From contig SLID01000087.1 of the NCBI GenBank assembly GCA_007135805.1, positions 1 to 33,114 on the forward strand: a stretch of 33,114 nt of DNA, given 5' to 3'. Within the stretch, counting starts at the first letter, position 1. Every line of letters starts with the position of its first letter. A program made the position numbers and the translations under genes. The notes beneath the pieces are model-generated. The model saw nothing but the letters and a program-made list of their open reading frames with translations. It did not search any database and was not told the DNA's origin. This DNA is from Candidatus Omnitrophota bacterium. GTDB lineage: Bacteria > Omnitrophota > Gorgyraeia > Tantalellales > Tantalellaceae. This document shows positions 1 through 13,200 of this stretch, piece after piece.

Positions 1-1250
1 ACAGCTGGACGCTGCTTACCATGACGGATCTTGTAACGGGTATGGTAACGGAAGTTACCGCATACCACGCTTCCGGGGCTGTAAGTGAAGCGCTGATAAG
101 TGACGCCGCGGGTAATGAGCTGGCGAGAATAACGTATGAAGACGCGGATGCGCGTAACGAGTTTGGTTTTATGGCGAGTCAGGAAATACTTGACCCGGAC
201 GCGGATGATTTTGGTGTTACGTATACGTATACTTGGGATATAGATGCTATGGAAGTTACTGGAGTTACCGATCAGGATCCGGCGGTAATATTTGTGTGGC
301 AGGCCGGTAGAGACAGTGAAGGTAATTACATTTTGGGTGATGTGATAAGCGAGACGGTGGAAGGTGAGACTCGTAAAGAGTTTGAGTTTGAAGTGCCGGC
401 CGCGGGTCAGGTTACGATGACCGAATCGGTATGGGACGCGGATGCCGGCGCGTGGAGCGCGATACGCGAATATGTATATGATTATGAAGGTGACAGGACG
501 GATATGGACAGCTGGACGCTGCTTGAGATGACGGATCTTGTTATTGGAATAAGGCTGGAAGTTGTTGATACTTATGCTTCCGGGGCCATACGCGAAGCTA
601 TCATGTATGATCTTGATGGTAACACTCTTTCCAGGATAACGTATCAGGACGATGGTGAGCGTAACGATTTTGGTCTTATGGCGACACAGGAAATACTTGA
701 TGCGGACGCGGATGATTTTGGTGTTACGTATACGTATACGTGGAATATCGAGGCCATGGAAGTTACGGGCGTGACCGACCAGGATCCGCCGGTAATATTT
801 GTGTGGCAGGCCGGTAGAGATAGTGAAGGTACCTATACGATAGGTGATGTGATAAGCGAGACTGTGGAAGGCGAGACGCGTAAAGAGTTTGAGTTTGAAG
901 TGCCGGCCGAGGGTCAGGTCACGATGACTGAATCGGTATGGGACGCGGATGCCGGCGCGTGGAGCGCGATGCGTGAATATGTATATGACTACGAAGGTGA
1001 CAGGGCGGATATGGACAGCTGGACGCTGCTTGCGATGACGGATCTTGTTATTGGAATAAGGCTGGAAGTTGTTGATACTTATGCCTCCGGGGCCATACGC
1101 GAAGCTATCATGTATGATCTTGATGGTAACCCTCTTTCCAGGATAACGTATCAGGACGATGGTGAGCGTAACGATTTTGGTCTTATGGCGACACAGGAAA
1201 TACTTGACGCCGACGCGGATGATTTTGGTGTGATCTATACTTATGTTTGG
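1..1250 (+). repeat. 507-bp (169-codon) in-frame tandem repeat, about 2.4 copies, continuing off the left edge
   Basis: Sequence at position 1 recurs at 508 and 1015 (ACAGCTGGACGCTGCT), giving an exact 507-bp period. Copies start at ATG 21, 528 and 1035. The third stays nearly identical to the second for about 200 bases (I count four substitutions) and then diverges around 1231-1250. The protein unit is beta-rich with YTYTW, VIFVWQAGRD and REYVYDYEGD motifs. A whole number of codons per unit lets copy number change without breaking the frame. High DNA identity implies recent duplication. Confidence 0.95.
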
Positions 1251-4200
1251 AACCATCCGTCTACGGGAAGGGTTACAGCCACAACAAATGACGGCGTGAC
1301 CTATACATGGGCCTATACGATGGATGATAACAGAAACCCGATATTGGGCGATCTTCTTGAAATGACGGACGTGGATGGCGTCCTGACGAGGTTTACCTGG
1401 GATCAGCCCGAAGCTGGCCAGGTTACGGGCGTCACGAGTGATGGATATACTTATGTTTGGACCTATTATTTAGGACCCCGCGGCAATCAGATAATAGACG
1501 AATTGATATTTTCACAACTTACCGGGGAAAACTATTTCACATACGACTGGGACCATCCGGATCATCCGGGCATGCTGGTTGTCACGGAGAGGATGGATAA
1601 TGGCGCATTGGTCGGTATCTATGTTTTCGCGTACACGTCGATGTCGGATTTCGACACTTGGGAACTGCGTTTTGACATACGGCCCGATGGAAGCTATCTG
1701 GTAATAGACGAGTATCATCAGCCGTCCGGCGCCATATTGTCGGCCAGGGAATTTGATGCCGAGGACGAGCTCGTAAGGACCATTACTTACGCGGACTCGG
1801 GTGTCCGCAACGAGTACGGGCTTATATATATCGAAGAATTGGAAAATCCGGATGCTTTCGGGATGATAAGGTACGTGTACTATCTTGAAAGATTTTTTGA
1901 AGAGGACGGGGGAGAGTGGGGCAGGCTCCGGTCAGCGCATCACGAGGATGGGCACAGTTTTGAATATGTAAGCTATTATACCGATACCGACAGAAGGGCT
2001 GAGGTCCATGAGTTTGACTCTGACGGGAATCTTACCGGGGAGCTTTTCTACTACTACGATGATGATGGCGAAGAGATAGGTTTCAGGAAGTACTCGTATG
2101 AAGATTGGCAGACCGGAGAAATAATGAACGAGGTCCAGCAGATACTGGAACTTCGGAAAAGAGACGGAGAATACGCTATTTATTATAAAAAAGACATGCA
2201 AACGGGTAAAGAGTTCTGGTACCAGTGGGACCAGGAAGCCAGGGTTCTTAAGCCGTGGCAGATGGTGCTGTACGTTTTAGCCTGGATAGTTGACGCGATC
2301 ACCTGGCTTGTAGGTCTTCCGTTCGGATGGAGTGGGACAGATCTTGCCGGACCCATAGGGATGACCGATAGTTTTATGCTGACAGTTTATGACCCTCACG
2401 GGGCAGGGATTGTGGTTAATGTGGATCGCTGGACGGGTCAGGCCGAACTTGCCTATCAGGATGATCGCTGGAACGCTTTTCTTTTCGACCCGGACGCTAA
2501 CCCGTTAGATCCTACTGAGGAATGGGTAGGGTTGAGCGCATGGGAAGACAGGCATATTCCGGCAGTCGCTCTCAGCCAGGCAGACAGGCAGAAATGGCAG
2601 TTGCCGGCCTGGGATGAGAGTCGTGTTGAAACGCCGCGGGACGAGGTGCGTCCTCCCGTGAAGGACGCGAGGATATTGGTTGACGAAAGCGGTGAGGAGA
2701 TAGATCTTAACAAGTATTCTCCCGCAATGGCCCGGTTTATCGAGAAACACGCGAAAGTAGAAGATGTCGAACATGTGGATGTTCCGGAGGAGATCGTTGA
2801 GATCCCCGAAGTCATTAGTGAGCCCGTTCCGACCTTGATGGAAGATGTGATACGCGCGCTGGTAGCCGCGGATAAACTTCCTGAGGGAAGCGATATACAG
2901 GCGGGCTTATACGATAATGTGGTGGCTTTAAGGGATGGGGACGGATATGTTACGGGATATATTGTATATCGCCGGGATGACAGGATGATAAATTACGAGG
3001 AAATAGAGCTTGATATGTACGGAAGTGTGACCTATTCCCAGGCTTTCACCGCGGAAGATACCGCTCCCCGGGATTTTGAAGTATCTTTTGAGCTGCCCAA
3101 CGGTATTACCTACACGTTTACTGAAGACGGTTATGTCCAGACTGAAACTACGCCTTACGGTTATAGTTTTTTCGAGTATTATGAGGACGGATCTTTTTCA
3201 GAATACAGATATGACAATGCCACAGGTACCGCCAGGGCGTTTACATATAATATTGACGGCTCATATGTAGAGACAGTTTACGGTGATGATGACCTCGCGC
3301 TTGGTCAGATATCATATGACTCTTTCGGGAATATTACAGATGTCTCCTCAGCTCAGGAAGACATAGCCCCGGAAGGATATCTTCCTTTTCCCTGGGCTGC
3401 CGTTTTTCCGGCGTTTTTTAGCGCTATGCCGGAAGTTTCCATTGCTGACGGTGTAAGTTTTCATGGTGGGGATGTTTACGGATGGCTTCTCGGAGGAGAT
3501 CCGGAAAAGACCATAGCTAATCCCGCTGTACAGGAAGCGCTCAGGGCGTATCTCGCGGACTGGCAGGGTAAAACGGCGAGGCTTTTTATGTTCGGAGACG
3601 GAAGGGGGATCCTGGAAGTGCGTGACGGGAAAGTGGTCATGACACAGGATGTATCCGAGATCCGTCAAAATATGCGTACACTTCTCGAGATATTCCGGGA
3701 ATCGGGTGTTTCAGTCCGCCTTGATATTTTTGACCATAAAGCTCCCCGGGAGATATTGTCGCAACCTCGGGAAGTCTGGAATATGATGGCTCCGATAGTG
3801 AGCGAGATAGGCGAGTTTTCGGATGTTGTAAGATCTGTAAGCCCTGTGAATGAACCGCAATTCGCCGAATTCGAGGGCAGGCCGTCTTTTGATAATATGT
3901 TCATGTTCGTTTCCCGGGGGATACTTGCCATAAGAGATGGTAGTTCTCTTCCTGTGAGCGTAAGTGTGAGTACTGATATGCTGGGGGATCCCGTCAGGAT
4001 AGCCGAACTCGAAAGGTTTTACACATTTTTCAGCATCCTTAGGGAAGGAGATGTCGCTGATGTGCATCACTACGGGGATGTGCTCCCTTCAGTGGAAGAA
4101 CTCAGGGAGCTCTACGGTATCCGGGAAGGGGTAAATTTCATAGTGAGCGAGGTCTGGCCCAAAGATTTTGACGATGTCTCACGCGTAGCCAAAGATAAAG

Positions 4201-7200
4201 GGTACAGTGAGGTTTACATATGGGATGATGAAATTGATCTTTTCCGCGACGAGGTTGCTCCTGTTGAAGTAACTGTTACTCCGGAAGTTGAGATCGCCCC
4301 GGAACCGGAAATCCCGGCAGTCGCGTATGTAGAAGACGAAGAAATACCGGTTACGCCGGTTGACCCGGTCGATCCGGCCGTCGGATTTATGCAGCTTCTT
4401 CGCGGTCACACGCAACAACGCCGAGAAAGGCTGGAGCAGTTTTACGCTAATATGGGGTTGGATGAGAATGTATCCGTACATGTCGCTGAAAAGGACGGTG
4501 TAATGCTGGATGTTACTACCGGCAGTTACGAAAACGCTTTCATGGTAGCCGTTCTCCCAGAATCTGCCTCAAGTGTCCGAAGAGGAGAGATTTCAGAAAT
4601 GCCGAAGGGAACCGTAGTTTACGGCGATGGTTTCAATGAGGCGAGAGAGCTGGCTTTTTACAATATTGAGGATGGAGAATACAGGATAATAAGGCCTTCG
4701 GACGATATGTACAGGATACCCGATGCCGTACGTGTTGATGGGGTGATTTACCACCTCGAGATAGCGCGAATGATAACTGAAGAACGCGAAACTGGAAATA
4801 TTAGTGTTTATCCCAGCAGAGAGTCAGCCCGTCTGGCTGTTGAAGGGTTCCATGAAGGTGTTGTTTACGCGAAAGACGGAACTCCGGTAAGTCCTTTTCT
4901 GAGGATGCCGGCAGAGGTCATGTCTCCCGTTCATTTTCTGGCGGGTGTTCTGGAAAGCAATCCGGGTACCATGGTGACTACGTCAGCAGGGGACTATTTC
5001 TCCGCGGACAGGCTGGTCCTCGGGTCCCACTTAGGAAGCGGCAGAAGAGTAGATGTTATAGAAAGCGCGCGGGAAACAAGGATAATGCCCTCCGCTGATG
5101 AGGCAAGAGGGTGGCAGATAAGCGAAAATACGGTTACAGATACCCAGGGCAGAGAGTGGGATATCAGCAGGGATGTCTACATCGCGGTTTTGGACGAGGC
5201 TGGAGAGGTGGATCGGTATTATCCGGATATGAGCGATTTTGTCGAGGATTTTATGGCTACTCACGCTGTGTACGTACCTGCCGCCAGCGGGGAGTGGGAG
5301 CTTGTGGATATGTCGCCGGTCGCGGACCTTCATGAGACTCAACTTACGGACGAGATACGGACGGCAAAGGAAGCCATGAGCCTTTACCAGATAAGTTTTT
5401 CTGAGGGAATAACTTGTGATTACAGGGGAGAGGTATACACGCTTCAGGCTGATGGCCGATGGCTTTCTTCTGAGGGCGCCGTCCTTACCGAGGTAGGGCC
5501 GCGGCATCGCAGAGCACCGATGCCCGGTATTTCCAGGGAGATAGATCCCGCGGCAGTTCTTGCTTTGATACGCGCCGGAGCGGTCTTTAAGGATGCCGGT
5601 CTTGAGATGTTCGCCCATGATAAAGCAGAGAGAAGAGGCAGGAACATCGAACGTGAGCTTACGGTCATTCTTTCTAATATGCGCTATCTTCACGAAGCTG
5701 GGATAAGGGATCTGGCGCTGGCTGACCATCTTTCGCGAGAAGAACGGGAAGATGTCATCGCGCGGATAATATCGAATACGCCGCAAAGTATGAGGGCTTA
5801 CCTGAATGTTATCGCCTCTCACGGCCAGGCGGATACAATTTCTAAACAAGGTGTTGAATTGATGCTATCCCTGGGCTTGCCGGGATTTGTTCCTTCTCTT
5901 AGTCTGCAGGTTACAATAGACCCAGCCAGAGAAACCAAGGTAAGAGAAGCTATCGCTCGAGCTGAGAAACAAGGGCATTTTGTAGATCATCAGATGGCCA
6001 GAGATCTGCTGGACCTACTTGACAGACACTTTATCCGAGAACAGGCCGTAGAGACCATAGACCTTTTGAACGAATATGCCGCGTCTATACGGAAAGATCT
6101 TGCGGATGGATTAGTGGAACCTGGAATGGAACAGATGGCGCAGTCAAAGATAAGGGGCATAGACTCCGATATCGCGCACATGCGCAACATGGTTTCCGAC
6201 GCCGAAAGAGATATAAGGGTGCTTTTATCGATGGATCCTGAAAGAGAAATAGGTATCGTTTCCGAAATAGATCTGGAAACCATATTGAAAGCCGCGGAAA
6301 AAATGGGTTTTTCCCAAAGGGTAGCCCGGGACATACTGGGTCTTAAACTGGCCGAGAAAGAGGCCGGTATAGCGGTTGAGATAGCTAGTGACAGAAGAGC
6401 CACGACCAGGATAGCTATAGGGATACCTTTCGTATTCTCCTTTTCAAGGGCCAGACCCACGCAACTCCAGACGGCGGTAGCTACGCTTTACGCTGAGATG
6501 GAAGAGAAGGTAGCCGAAATAGCCACGCACAGCAGGGTAGGGGAACTCAGGCGAAGGGCGGATCTTGTAAAGAGTCTGTTTGAGACTTATGAGGACATGA
6601 TAGAAACTTTGCAGAGCAGAGTCGGTGTTCTTGAACAGAACCTGGCCGAGACTGTAAGGTGGCAGATAGATAGCGGAGTGAGGTATACATACCTGCTTGA
6701 GGTTAGAGAGGAACTTTTGGAAGCAAGAACGGCTTTACGCCACGCGCAGAACCTGAGGGAAAGCCTCGAGGCCGAATACGAGCAGGAATTGGCGATGCTG
6801 GATACATACATAGGTCCCGATACGAGAGAAAGAATGGGCGTTCTTACGCCGGAGGCGGCCTGGGAGTTAGCTAAAGAAAAGTTTTACAGCGCCAGCGGGG
6901 ACGGACGGGAGTCCGGTTATTATCTTGAGATGCTGAATGGATTGCTTTCCGCCTGGGAGGACGAAGGCAAAAAAGTCAGCGCTCAACGTTTCGGGATAAG
7001 TTTCACTCAAAGCGGGATCACCCTTGACGCGCGTCTGGTAACTCAGATATTCGCCAGGCCCAGCATGATGGAGTATCTGGCTAAGGAGAGGGAAAAGGCA
7101 ATGATGCTGGATAGGCATGGTCTTGCTCTTCTTGCCCAGGATTTCAAAATACTGTGGAACAGTGTGGCCTCTCTTCAGGAAAGGTATGAATCACAGAAAG

Positions 7201-10200
7201 AAATAGTGGAGCTTGCCGGGGAGAATGTCGCGAATGCTGAAAGGACACGGGACGGTCTTAAGATAAACGACGCCAGAGGATTGCTGGCGTCCGAACGGCA
7301 GAGGCTCCAGACCCTTCGAGCCGAACTGGATAACGCCAGAACGATGTTCACGGGCCTTATAGGCCCGAGTTTTGCAGAACTGGTTTCGACGGAAGCTCTG
7401 GAAAGTATGGTCATGCCGAGCCCGGATCCTCTTCTTATGAGGAAAGTACACGCCATAAGCCTCGAGCAGCAGCCTCTTCTCAGGAAAGCGGAGATACTGG
7501 GAGACGCGGCTCTCGACATAGGTGTGGGCTTTACATACGACGACGGATTTTCGTATATTTCCGCCACTACTGATTTCTTCAACATGTCAAGGATATTTGC
7601 CGCTTTGGAAGGTGATGTGAGATCTGAAATGGCGCGTTACCAACTCGAGCAGGAGCCCTCAAGGATACGCGAACTGATGGTAATGACCGAATCCAGGTTG
7701 AGGCAGGCGGAAGATAATCTTGACGCGCAGACGCGGGAACTCGCCCTTCACGGCAGAAGGATAATGAGCCTCGTGGCCGAAAGGGAAGATACGTTGACCC
7801 CGCAGTTGGACGTGACTGAGTACGACCTCAACAGGGAACTTATCGAATACCGGATAAAAGAGAATCAGGTAAGGGATGCTTACAGATGGGTTGAGGAGGA
7901 GGCCACGAGAGCGGCCATTTTCAGTTCAGTGCAGTACAGAGATGAAGATCTTCCCGCCATATCGGAAGAGCGTATGCGTGAACTTGAGGCGAAACTTGAA
8001 CTTTTGAACGCCAGCAGAAAAGTCTTTGAAGGACTTGGTGTTGTAGTGGGAGCCACGGTTACCCGAGGTTATGAATTTGACGAAAAGGCCAATGAAAGAC
8101 TCAACCAGCTGGAGGAAGCGGCGTATCTTGTTAACTATATAGCCGGTCTTGAGACTTGGCAGCTCGCTTTTCCCGGGAGTTCCACGGTTCTGCGTGTACC
8201 TTTCGGTAAGGCGGGGGACACGCCCGTTAATCCCAATCTCATAGGATTTGTTTTTGACGCGTGGCGCGAACACTTGGCCCCGCAGCGTGTAGTAAAGGTC
8301 GAAGGGATCCTGACCCTGAATTTCAGTATTACCGTAGCGGATCTTTATGACGCGGCCCGTCACAGACAACTCGCCGAAGCTTCGAGGCAGAGAGCCCGTC
8401 AGGAACGTTTGCGCGACATAGAAAGGGTAGTGCGTATGGCGTCAACGTATCATGTAGGTTTACGCCGCCTGGATGTGATAAAGAAGGAGATAAACCGGAT
8501 AGAAGCTGAACTGGATGTAGCCAGAGAACGCGCTATAGAAGGAAGATCACTGGACGTGAGCAGAGTTGACCGCATGGAAAGGCATCTTATCGGCAAGATG
8601 GGGGAGCTTAATGCCGCGGAAGAAGCTGTCCAGGAAGCCAGGTCGCTTTTCAGGTTGTATCTTTCCGACAGGATGGAACTTAAGTATATATCGGTAGATG
8701 GCCTTGAAGACCCGTCCTTTATAGCGAGTATTCCGGCGGAACAGTTGGATGAACTGTGGAGAGAGTTCGAGGAAAAACACCCTCTTCTCAGGGAAATGAA
8801 CGCGAGAGTGAGGGCTTCGGAATTGGGGTATGAGGGATCCACCTGGCTGGCCCAGCTTTTAGGGTTCTATATGAGTTTCAATATACTGGACGGTACTGTA
8901 GGGGCCGGTATAAACCTGAGGCTATTCGATTCGGCCCAGCCTTCCCGGCAGTTTGAGGAATTCGTGAATATGGTTTCTACCAAAGCTCTGAGGGAGCATG
9001 CCGGTAAGGAACTTGCCAACGAACTCGCGTCTATAGCCCGCAACCTGCCGAGGCTTGTGGAGCGTGTTGACAGCGCCAGGGAGGCTTGGATGGCCGCCGA
9101 AGATCATTACCAGAGAGTCCGGGAACAACATCTTCGGGGAGAAAAGACGTTGGATGATATCACTACGGCGATGCTGGCAGTGAACGCCCAGCAGGACAGG
9201 TTTTTGGCCGCTCTTGGAGATTTCCTTAGGGAGTCGGTGTCTTTCAGCGAGAAGATGAACTATCTTGGTATAGAACTCGGTGTCTCCGAACTTCGTTCAC
9301 TGGACGTTCCATCTCATCAGGTGGAAATGGAAGCTTTTCGCGTCGTTCCCGAACCTGTAAGTGAGAGTGAGATGGCCAGGATACTCAGGGAACCACCGGC
9401 AGTCCCGAGAGTTGAAAAAGTCGTGACCACTGGAGAAATAAGCGCCGCTGTTGATCGTTACCTTAGCGCTATGGGCAGTTTTGGTGACGTGGGGTCGGTT
9501 CTTCGTCTTAAATCCCGTCAGGAATTCAGGGAACTTTTCGCTTTAATGGTTAATTCCATGGAGCTTGACGCCTCTTCCGCCAACCAGCACATATCCCGTA
9601 TGGCATACTGGCGTTCGAGGACTAACAGGCACAAAGCCCTCTTTGAGGGGCAGGATTTCTTTGCCATGTTCCCGGACAGGAATACCCGTCTTGATGTAAG
9701 CGGAAGGATAAACGACCCTGAAACCGGAATGTATCCTGATATGTCCACTATGCTCGGGCTGGATAATTTTCTGGCTGGTCTGGAAGGTTATTATGAAACA
9801 TTCTGGGGACAAAGCAAAGAGGACGCCCGTAAAATGGCGGATGAGTTCTTTACGCGTTCGCTGGAAGTTCTGAGAGACAGGACTTCCGCGGATTATCATC
9901 TGTGGAGGGACAATGTCCAGCAGATGATGGGTACCGTCGGGCTGCAGCTTACTTCAACTACTCTGAACACCAGCAGGGCTTCCATGATACCTTACGCGGG
10001 AATATTGGGTATGGACCTTGATCCGTGGAATGAGAACGATGCCGCGGTGCTGGACCTCTTATATAACTATATCTCCTTGTCTGGTCTTACCGATCAAGAG
10101 TTTACCTCTCTACTGGAACTCGCGGTAATGGCGAGTCCCATACTGGACGCCAATTGCGGTGATGTGAGAGACGCGTCAAGATGGTCCGCTGAGAGCCTTT

Positions 10201-13200
10201 TAGGAGAGGCCGAAGCGGCGAAGCTGGCTTTTATGATGAAGTCAGGATATTCCGAGAGAGAGATAGCCATAGAAGAGTCGAGGGCCAGGGAACGTATACG
10301 TTTGTCCCGGATGCTTGATACGGCGGTTGCTATCGCTGAAGGGGCTTCTAAAGGGGAATCTCTCGGGAGAGCTCTTTCTTCCGGAAAATACCTTAAGGAT
10401 ATAAGCGGAACGCTGCGCCTTCTGGACAACATTCTGAAAGGTCTTGATGTGTCATCGGTTACGGATTATACGGAGAGTCTGGATATGCTTTTTACGGCGT
10501 TTTATTACATGTTTGAGTTTGGTAGCGCTGATATAGCCGTATCGAACGGGCAGATATTCATATTGTTGAACGAGGACTATCAGCTTTCCGAGCTGGAGCT
10601 CATAAGGGCGGGCCATACGCTTGTATTCAGCCTTGCCGACGGCAACATGATGGAGATACGAAGGGATATGTCTATCCGGGATGGGCGTATTACCGCTGAC
10701 GGAAATGTATGGAAAAAGTTTGAATATGAAAGCTTCACCGGTACAGTGAACTTGAATTTCATGGGGGAGGGTTTCGAAAGGGGTTACAGGGAGTTTGCCC
10801 CCGGGAGTGAAAAGGTCACGATTACCGAGTATGATGAACAGGGTGAGGTTTTCGGCGTCGGATACACTTTTGTGGATGAATCTGGGAAAGAGAGGGTTTC
10901 CCTTTCCCCAATGTCCAACCAGATCGTGGAAGGTCTTGATGAGCCCCAGCAAGTGGTATGGGCCAGTTTTTATGACAGGGAAAGCACGACCGAAAAGTAT
11001 CTGGCGGATCTGGATATCAGCGCAAACCGGGCTGTTGTTCGCCCGACAATCGCTGAAAGGCCCATATTGTCCGAGAGGACATATCGTCCCGGCGGCCGGC
11101 ATGACCATCTCATAATGCAGAAGTTCGGTATCTTTAACGCGGTTGACCCCATAGAGAATAAGTTTTTCCAGATAGCCGAAGACGGAGAGATGCTGTGGGG
11201 GATGTCCCTGGAATATACAGATACTTTTCAACACGGAAAACTGGTGATATTTCAGAGGGTTGGAGACAGAACGATAAGGAAGACCGAATATGCCGCCGAA
11301 AGAGGTAAGACACTGAACGAATATCTACGCGAAGGTTACGATGGTCTGGAATGGATAACAGACGGTGTGTACGCGGTGCGAGACGGTGTGGATATTTTCG
11401 GTTACGAAAGAGAGATCTGGGACGCTTTGGAATACAGGCATGTTAACGGTGAGTTTATGAACGTCACTGAACGTAAGGTGATCGATTACCATGGCCAGGA
11501 GGCCATAAGATACGTTTCTGAGGGGCGTGACGAATATGGCAGGGCGTACGAGCGAGCGCACACGGTTCTTAAAAAGAACGGTAATTTGTTGGAGGACATG
11601 AAAATATCTACGGTAAGGGGAGAGGAGACCTATCCTGGCTCTGAGGGGCTTGGTTCCGGAGAGTTTGTCCAGTATAGCAAGGAAACTTCGGTAATACTCC
11701 CAGGAGAGAAACTTTCGGTCAGCCGCGTCAAGGACGCTGAAAGCGTACATCCTGGCGAATCCGTGCTGTTAACATCTGAAGATTTTGTCGACACGGAAGC
11801 TCTTTTTGATTCAACTTCAGTGGAGAGGCACTACATCGACGGGGAGCCCCGCGTCGTGAAAGAGGAAAGAGAAATAATGGACTCGGACGGTCATTTTCTT
11901 TACAGAGAGATAAAAGAATACAGCTATTCCTGGGAGACCCGTGAAATGCGGCAGGATAGCGTAGAGATACTCGAGTACAGGGCAGACGATGAATATGACC
12001 ATACTGTAGATGATGAGATAACCATTCTTAGAGTGGAGTACTCCTCCGAATATCCCTCCGGACGCCTTATGGAGCGGGGTATATACCGTAACAGAGAAAG
12101 ATTTGTTTACCTGGCTTCCGAGGAGATAGCGACAGAAGAGAAGTTCAACTATCTGGATGGAACCGTAAGTACGATAGAATACTACGTAGTCAGACATATC
12201 GACCGTTCAAGAGATGACGAGAACATCACAGTTGAAAGTGAGATCCGTGAAGAGGACGGGAGACGTTTGCAGATAGAGCGCACGTCAAGAACTACAAAGC
12301 GCGGAGTTCCGATAGAGGCGGATACCCTGTCCAGTACGGTACGGAACATAGAACAGCGCGGGGATATTTTCGATGAAGCTCAGAGTTTTGACCGCGCGGA
12401 AATATTCAGTTTCGATAAGATCGACAGTTCCTTCGAAATGGTTGATGGAGCCGGCAGGGTCCTGGCCGAGGTAGATGTGGATGCGGGAACAGTCATGGTG
12501 TACATGGGTGGAGGCAGAGAAAGCGGAGCGGCCTATGTAACGATGGAACTTCCCGCTGAACCCTATGTGGGAATAAATGTCAGGAACAGGCTGGACGAAA
12601 ACAACAATTATGAGAAGATCGAGGAAGTTTACGGCATATATGACGCCAGCGGAAAACCCTACTATAAAAGCATCAGGGAATCCTACCCCGATGCCCCTAC
12701 AAGGGCCGAGGCTCATACTATACTGATCTACGACGAGAGTGCCGGAGAGGTCCATGAATGGCTCTATGTTGTTGGAACAGGTGACGACGCTGATCCGGTG
12801 CAGCGCGTCATAGAAGAAACGGTACCCGTAGTTGAAAAGACTTCAGCTATTACGAGATATCACGATGCCAGGGACGATGAGTACAGGGTTATTCACGAGA
12901 GATCAAGAGCGAGACGATACTACACCTACTATGAGTATGACGAGATCGGTTATATGCTTGACCTTCCCTCCGGAACGCTTCCTGTGCTAAGTGAAACAAA
13001 TCTTCTTCTTGATGACGGGACCATAAGTGATGAGATCCTTGAGAGAGTCGTTTATTTCTACGATGACGAAACCGAAGAAAGGTTCATCGTGAATGTAACG
13101 GACATCAAGGAGGTAAGCGGGGTTCAGTGTTCATACGAGATACTTAAATACCTTGCCGAAAATAAGGTTATGGTGCCGATATACAGGACCCTGGTCCCTG

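Noticed and set aside
21-23. ATG at 21 as the start of giant 1
   Set aside because: The frame is open to the window edge, and upstream codons read SWTLLT, the expected end of a preceding repeat unit.
1-2255. An RHS toxin gene
   Set aside because: The beta repeats look YD/RHS-like, but no RHS core consensus, autoproteolytic site or toxin tip follows; the chain continues into other domains.
5031-5849. 272-codon open frame on the - strand
   Set aside because: It lies wholly inside the well-supported + strand gene, shows no domain motifs and looks like a shadow. The same goes for all other - strand frames.
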